Virus record (IMG/VR): IMGVR_UViG_3300027771_000009
Location: 1-64,000 of that record
Source: a virus
Length of the DNA stretch: 64,000 nucleotides
Reading direction: 5' to 3' (one strand)
Positions within the stretch are counted from its first letter, which is position 1; every line of letters begins with the position of its first letter. Shown one piece after another: positions 34,450-43,400 of this stretch. The position numbers were made by a program, and so were the translations under genes. The notes beneath the pieces are model-generated. The model was not told the origin of the DNA. It was given only the letters and a program-made list of their open reading frames with translations, and did no database searches.

Positions 34450-37400
34450 ATGAAATACACAGGTAAAAACCCAAATGGTTTAAATCAAATCAGTCAAAGT
34501 TTACTATCATTAGATGTAAATGGAGTTGAGCAACTAAATATTTCAACTGATTCGGTTATTATTAACACCGAATTATCAGTTGAGAAAGGTATTTCTGCCG
34601 TTTCATATACTGGTTCGGTATTTAGTGGAAGTGAGGTGGTTACATCCACACTTACTGCAGATGGTATCGTTGTAGGTACGATAGATGGTACAATTATTAG
34701 TGGTACTGAATTTAGTGGCTCATTTAGTGGGTCTTTTGAAGGTGACGGAAATTCTATAACCAATATACCTACATCAGCATTGGTTGGTGATATCAATAGA
34801 ATTGCTGAAGGTGATTCTAACGCAACTATAACTGATGATAAACTTTCAATAAATGTTGATACTGATATAACTGGTTCAGTATTAGTAACAAACACACTTT
34901 CAGCATCTTTTGTAGAAGGTGATGGTAGTAGGTTGTTTAATATATCAGCTGATTCGGTTGGTGATATTAATAGATTACAATCTGGTTCCGCAACAGCTAT
35001 AATCTCTCCTAATGAAGGTTTAGTTACCAATGTAGGAATTGTAACTCAAAAGTATTTGGGTGTGTCTGGTTCTGCTAATATAGCTGGAGACTTAGATGTA
35101 GAAGGAACTGCAACAATCCAAAACTTAAATGTTGAGGGAATAATTACAACAACTGAGTTAAAGGCAACTTACATTTCATCATCAATAATTTACGCAACTG
35201 GTTCAAACAAATTTGGAGATGATTCTTCAGCTGTTCAAGAGTTTACTGGTTCGGTTAGAATAAAAGATACAATACAAATACCAAAATATTCATCAGACCC
35301 TGCATCTGGTAGAGTTGGTGAAATATATTACAACGATACTGATACTAACATATATCGATATACAGGTACCGAATGGTTAGAGGCAGCTGGAACGGCTGGT
35401 TCTTCTGGAACATCTGGAACATCTGGAACATCTGGTACTTCTGGTTCTTCTGGTACATCTGGTACATCTGGTTCTTCTGGAACATCTGGTGAAGATGGTA
35501 CTGATGGAAGCGGTGGTACTTCTGGTACTTCTGGTACTTCTGGTACATCTGGAACATCTGGTTCTGGTGGTACATCTGGTTCTGGAGGCACATCAGGAAC
35601 TTCTGGTACATCTGGAACGTCTGGTTCTGGTGGTACATCTGGTACTTCTGGAAGTAGTGGTACAAGTGGTACATCTGGTTCTTCTGGTGAAGATGGTACT
35701 GATGGTAGTGAGGGTACTTCTGGTACTTCTGGAACAAGCGGTACTTCTGGTACTTCTGGTTCTTCTGGTACAAAGGGAACTGCTGGTAGTGGAGGAACAT
35801 CTGGTTCATCTGGATTTGGTTCGTCTGGTACAAGTGGTAGTGGTGGAACTGCTGGAACTGGTGGTAGTGGTGGTACTTCTGGTACTTCTGGTACTTCTGG
35901 TACTTCTGGTACTTCTGGTACTTCTGGTGAAGATGGTACTGGTGGAACATCTGGGACAAGTGGAACATCTGGGACAAGTGGAACAAACGGAACTGCTGGA
36001 ACTGGTGGTAGTGGAGGTACTTCTGGTACTTCTGGTACATCGGGAACTTCAGGTACATCTGGTACATCTGGTACATCCGGATTGGATGGAGCTACTGGAA
36101 CTGGTGGAGCTACTGGTACATCTGGGACAAGTGGAACATCTGGAACATCTGGAACATCTGGAACAACCGGTACTTCTGGAACAAGCGGTACTTCTGGAAC
36201 ATCTGGAACTAACGCAACGGCTGGTTCTGGTGGAACGGCAGGTACTTCTGGAACTTCTGGAACTTCTGGTACTTCTGGAACAAGCGGTGTTGATGGTACA
36301 TCAGGAACATCTGGGACAAGTGGAACATCTGGAACATCTGGAACTAACGGAACTGCTGGTAGTGGTGGTACAAATGGAACTGCTGGAACTGGAGGAACTT
36401 CAGGAACGAACGGAACTGCAGGAACTGGTGGTACAAATGGAACTGCTGGTAGTGGAGGTACATCTGGTAGTGGTGGTACAAATGGAACTGCTGGAACTGG
36501 AGGAACTTCAGGAACGAACGGAACTGCAGGAACTGCTGGAACTGGTGGTACAAATGGAACTGCTGGTAGTGGGGGTACATCTGGTACATCTGGGACAAGT
36601 GGAACATCTGGAACATCTGGAACATCTGGAACAACCGGTACTTCTGGAACAAGCGGTACTTCTGGAACATCTGGAACGAACGGAACTGCTGGTAGTGGTG
36701 GTACAAATGGAACTGCTGGTAGTGGAGGTACATCAGGAACAAATGGAACTGCTGGTAGTGGAGGTACATCCGGAGCATTAGCATTAACTGGTACTACTAA
36801 CAATGGTTTACTTACCTATGATGGTACTGGGGCAAACGTTGAGAGTAATCTTACTTTCGATGGAACAACATTAAACTTAACTGGTAACTTAAATGTTACT
36901 GGTACACAAACAACTGTCAATACTGAAATAATTCAATTGGCAGATAATATTATAACTCTTAATTCAAACTTTACAACTGGTACTCCATCGGAGAATGCAG
37001 GTATTGAAGTATTAAGAGGTTCATCATCAACAAAATCATTTTATTGGAAAGAATCATCAGATAGATGGTATTCAGATTCAAACTTTGAAGTGTTTGGTGA
37101 TTTATATACACAACGCATAAATACTGGACAAGGACTTACTGAGGTTTACAATATGAACCAAAACGTTCGTTCAACTGATTCACCTACATTCGATGGATTA
37201 ACCATTGGTGATAGTGGTAACACAGGTACAACTCTAAACATTATAGCAACAAATACTGCTGGTTCTGGTGCACAAACCGCTATGATTAATATGAGTGGTT
37301 ATGAAGGTAGAGCAATTGGTACTATGTTTACTGATGTATCTTATAGTGGTAGAGAATGGTTTGCTGGTTTACGATATAGTGGTGGATTCGCAAATTACCA

Positions 37401-40400
37401 AATTGGATACGATTTAACTGGTGGACAAGCTGAATACGCAACGAACTCAATGCTTACCATAAACGATAGTGGAAACGCATTTTTCAAAGGGTATGTATCA
37501 GCTACGAGTTTTAGACCAACTAACATAGTAACAAATAGAATTGTTAAATTTGATGGAACTGATTTAGATGATTCTATAATGAGTGATGATGGTTCTACTG
37601 TAACTCTTAGTGGTAATTTAAGTGTAACTGGTAACATTGTTGGTGACCTAAGTGGTGTTGCTAATGATGCAAATAGATTAAAAGCCGAAGATAATAGAAC
37701 TATCTCACCATCGGAATTAGGTGTAGGTAGATTAAAATTTGGATTCACATCATACAATAATAATAATTCAGGTCCTTGGGCTGATTTCTTACATCTACGT
37801 TCGTACACCGATTCATCTGGTGGCTCGGATAACTTAGTGATGTTTAATAAGAGTGGTATTGGAATGAGAATCTGGCAACAAAGCTTCGGTTCTGCAACCG
37901 CATACTCATCTTATGTAGATGTGTTAGATACTGGTGCTGGTAACCAAACAAAGAGTGGATATATACAATCCAATTCTTCGTTAAGAGCACCGATATTCTA
38001 CGATTCAAACAATACTGGGTATTATGTAAATCCAGGAGCTACTGATTATTCAGCTGTATTTAGACAGCACGTTACAATAGGGGATAGTTCACAATATAAA
38101 CCTAACTCAGGTAATTGGGGAGCAAGATTGAACGTAGTAGATAATGTCCATGCTAAAATAACAGTTGGGCAAGATGCTAACGATATGTTGAGTGTATGGT
38201 ATGCTCATACAGGACAATCATCTGCTAAATTTGGAATGGAATCAAACCATAACTTAGAATTTATTACAAATAATAGTACTAAGTTAACAATTGATACTAA
38301 CGGTAACACCCAAGCAACAACCTCGTTAAGAGCACCGATTTTCTATGATTCAAATGATACTGGAAGATATGTAAATCCAAATGGTACATCACAACTGGGT
38401 ACTATCAATATGAACAATGGTAATTTAACCGGAGTTAATCATATTACTATTAATGACCCTGGCCCAACTGAAGGTATTTCTTGGGCTGGTGGCAATCTTT
38501 GGAGAATTGTAGAATCACCTGATAATATATCAACTAATAGCGGTGGTAATTTACAAATAATTCAAAACTCTACCCGTAGAGCAACATTTAGAACTGATGG
38601 AAGTTTAAATTTACCATCTGGTGTGTTATTATCAAATGTAACAACAAATTGGCAACAATCTGCTAATAAAACAAACTTATTAAGAGGAGGTTCTTTTAGT
38701 AATACATTAAGCAACGATACATCAACCATAAAAATATTCCCAGCAACTGCTGGTAGAGGAATTGGAAACTATTGGGGTGGTATGTACTTCATGCACTTAG
38801 ACCCTCAGAATTCTGGATGGGGCTCATCTTATACTGGTGGGCAAATGTGGATTGGTGGTAGAGTAATTGACCAACCTGGTCAAGAACGAAGTGCATTAGT
38901 ATTCGCTACAAATAATTCAACAAGTGCAGGTTCACATCCATCTGAGAGAATGACTATTTTACCTGATGGTAATGTGTTAATCGGACAAACTTCGGTATCA
39001 TATACAAATTCAGATAATACTCCGTTAGTGGGTGCTAAAACAAATAGTAAGTTACACATCAACGGTGGGATACAATTAACTAACGACAACGATGCTATCG
39101 TATTTGGTAGAGGTACTTCTACCTTTATGAAAGATGAAGAGCTTGGCTTCGGATGGGGTGGTGGTTTATATATGACCGATACTACTTACCTAAGAATCCG
39201 AAATAATAAAATTGTTTACAATACTAATGAATTTAGAGGTAATTTATTTAGAGATGTTAATAATTCCGCATACTATGTAGACCCAGCATCAACATCAAAC
39301 TTAAATTCAATTACCGCTCAAGCAATAACTGTAAAGGGTAATCAGGTAAGAACTTATAAGCATTCTGGTTCTGATTTTACAAATGGTACATTAGTACAAA
39401 CTGATATACCATCATCATCAACTTCAGGAGCATCATTTGTGTTAGAGGCAACTGGTAAAAGTTATAGTGCGGATACTCCATTCTCATTTATGGCACAGGG
39501 GTATTTGTATAATAACACTATTATAAATTCAAGTGGTGTACACTTTGGTAAACCAGGGTTCACTCAAATGAAGGTATTTAATAATGGTGGAACATTAGCA
39601 TTCTGGTGGCCAAGAGTATCTTATTGGAATTCATTCTCAGTTAACGTTAGAGATGCTGGTGGTAGTGAGTTTAATAGAGTAACCTCTATTGGTAACTCAA
39701 CTGAACCAACTGGTACTAAGAAGGTAACGATAACAATGAAGGTATCGACTGTGTATAACCAAAACATCAATACTGGTGATTTATACGCAACTCGTTATTA
39801 TGATTCAAATAGTACTGGTTATTATTTAGACCCTGCTTCTACATCATACTTAAATGATGTAAGAGCTGATATATTTTACGATAGGAATGATACAAACTAT
39901 TACACAAACCCAGCTTCAACTTCTAGGTTAAATACTGCTAATATAACAACATTAAATACCTATGGTACAACTACTTTAGGTAATGGTAACAATGATACAA
40001 CTAATATCAATGATACTCTTAAATTATGGGCTACCGATAGTGGTGATGCTCACTTCTACTTTGGTGAAAGTTCATCTAGTGGATATGGTGACCATTATTA
40101 TTGGGATAGTAGTTATACAACATATCATTACAGTAGAAATGCTGGAACTGATTCATTAATATCGAAACATGATACTCGTAATACCGATAGGATAACATAT
40201 GGTAGAAATATTTCGTTTGATGATTATGGTAAGGGAATTACAGGTAGATACTCAGCAAGTAGATACCAATTACTATTCTCTATGGGGGATGCATATCAAC
40301 TGCCTGATAGTGGTACAAGTACTGGTAACTTATATGGTGTAGCTTGGTCACATCCAAACGCTGGAGGTGCTGCAAGTAACCTAAATGACCACGGTATGTT

Positions 40401-43400
40401 AATTCTACTGAATGGTACTTTTAAGGCAGCAATATCAAGTAGAGCAGTATTTACAGATGAAGTAAGAGGAACATTATTCAGAGATTATAATAGTAGTGGA
40501 TATTACTTAGACCCTGCATCAACATCAAACTTAAATGTTGTAAATGCAAATACATTTAATGGTACTTTTAATGGTACATTAACTGGTACGGCTCAAAACG
40601 CAAATCATTTAAATACAACGAGAGATACTCCTGAGAACTCATTACAATATTGGCAAGCATCTGGTCTTGGTATTACTGAGGCACCAACAACGGATTGGCA
40701 TAATACTATAAGAATGGGACATGGTTCACCATTATCCTATTATAGTAATACATTGGCAATTCGTATGACTGGTTCTAATGTGGGTGATATCTACACCCAA
40801 ACCATTCAGAGTGGTAATAGACAAGGTTGGAAAAGACATTGGAATGATGGTATAGCTATTAATTCAACATATGATATATCGGCACCAATATTCTATGATA
40901 TAAATAATACTGGATATTATGTAAACGCTGCTTCAACTTCTAGATTTAATAGATTAGACTTCGGTAATAGTTCGTATTACATTCACTCTGGTGATTGGGG
41001 TATGCGAAACACAACACCATCTGGTTGGATTCAATTTGGACCTGCTAATACAAGTCATGCACACATTTATACTGATAGAAGTAACTTCTACTTTAATAAA
41101 CAGATTAATGTATTGGGTGGTTCTCAGATGAATCAAAGTGATGTTAGAGGTAACATATTCTATACTAAGAATAATACTGCATATTATATTGATGGTGACG
41201 GTCAATCTAGATTAAATACGCTTACCTTAGTTGGTAATCGGATTGGATTCGTTAACACATCATTTGATGCTGAAATTAGAGTAAGTGATGATAATCCAAA
41301 CGGAACTGGAGCTGAATTTGTATTCTATGGTGATACTCTTGCTGGACATGCACAACTTACTGCTAAGGTTGGTAACTTTACATCAAATGTAAGAACTCCG
41401 ATAATGTACGATTCAAATGATACTTCGTATTATATAAATGCAGCATCCGATAGTAGACTGAATGGAAAATTACAAGTAGATGGTTCACATGGTGATACAC
41501 AAATAGGTCTTAGATTACCTGCGGCTAGCAACGGAGCTGGTACTGGTGATGTAAATTTACAAATGTGGGTTTCTGAACCAGGTAATACTTGGGATTGGGC
41601 TGGATTTGGATATAACGTTAGTAATAGTATTAATGGTGGTGGTGGTGCACCAAACTTTGGTAGACATAATACTTCACATGGACAGGGGTATATGAGATTC
41701 AGTACTGGTGGTGATATCTATTTCTATAACACAAATACATCAGGTACTCGTTATCAGACGATGTCGTGGAACGCAAATAACACTGTTACTGCTAACAACT
41801 ATTTAACTGGAACAAATTCATTAAGAGCACCAATTTTCTATGATTCAAATGATACTGGACATTACTTAAATCCTGCATCTACTTCTAGACTTAATAGAAT
41901 AGATGTTGATATAATGTATGATAGAGATAATACATCATATTATGTTAGACCTGGTTCAACATCGTTATTTAATGATGCAAGAGCTAACATATTCTATTCT
42001 CGTAGTAATACTGGATACTATTCAGATCCTGAATCGACATCACGTCTAAATCAGGTAACTGCTAACTCAATTGATGCAACTAACATTAACAATACGGATG
42101 TATGGTCTGGTGATATTAATGTTGGGGGTGATGCAAATACATATTATCCTGTAACGTGGTATGGTGGAAATCAAGCTATTGTTTGTGAGATAGAAATTTA
42201 TAGAAATTACAATGAAACCGCACCTTGGGACCCAATCGGAACAGGATCTCATAAAGGTGGATTAACGTTCAGACATACTACCAACTTTGGTGGATGGGGT
42301 GGAGCATCCTATGAAAGCAATATTGAAGATTTTAGAGAATCATATACAACAATGGTAGCTGATGTACAAAGATTCGCTAATAGTAGAGGATGGTGTATAT
42401 GGTTAAGAGGTGGTGGAGCAGTATATCACGTTAGAATTAAAGGTAGAAGTGTTGGACCAACTGTAACCCTTGGAGCTTATGACCCTGGTGGTAATGGTAC
42501 TGGTGTTACATCAAGAACTGATACACCTAAAACTAATTTATATAGTAGATTTCATTTACGTAATCAATACGTATATGCTGATAGATTTTATGATAACAAT
42601 AATACTGGATATTACTTAGACCCTGCATCTACATCGTATTTAAATGATGTAAGGGCTAACATTTACTATGAAAGAGAAAACACCGCATACTACTTTGGTA
42701 GTTCGCAAGGTGATTTCAGAATGAGAAATGGTAGAATGGGTAGTGTTACCATTGAAAATGGTTCAACTCTTACATCGGTTAATGGAAATGGTAGAATTTA
42801 TATGGGTGGTAACTTCCATATTGATGCATATAATGGAAACGATATCTATGTAAACTATTATTCTAATAGAAGATTCAGAGTATTCAATGGTTCATCTAAT
42901 GAATCGTTTAGAGTAGATACTGATAGAATTGTTTACGCATACTCACAACTTCGTACTCCAATTGTTTACGATTATAATGATACTGGATATTATTCAGACC
43001 CTAGAAGTACATCTAGATTCAATGAGATGCGTGCAACGTATAGATTACACATTGGTGATGAATCTAATTTATACAATGGTGTAGTTGGTGAAGCTCGTAG
43101 ACCTGACTTAACTATTAAAGGACAGTATCCTCAGTTAAACTTAATGTCATCTGAGATTAACAATAGTACTCATGGACCTACTCTTAGATTTGTTGCATAT
43201 GATGGTGCAAACGCATCTTCTGGTAACAAAAAACATTGGGTAATTGGTACTGCTGGTACAAACGCAACCGCATTACACTTTGGATACACTCCAAATAACA
43301 ATAATCCTCATTATGGAATTGGACAAGGTTGGAGTAGTGGAAACAATGTTTCTATGTTCTGGTTACAAAACGATAGACATGTTTACGCTCAAAATGATGT

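Noticed and set aside
35328-36803. Reverse-strand open frame of 491 aa (VPEVPDVP)
   Set aside because: Complement of the Gly-Thr-Ser tract in the 3971-aa fibre; no independent gene signals.
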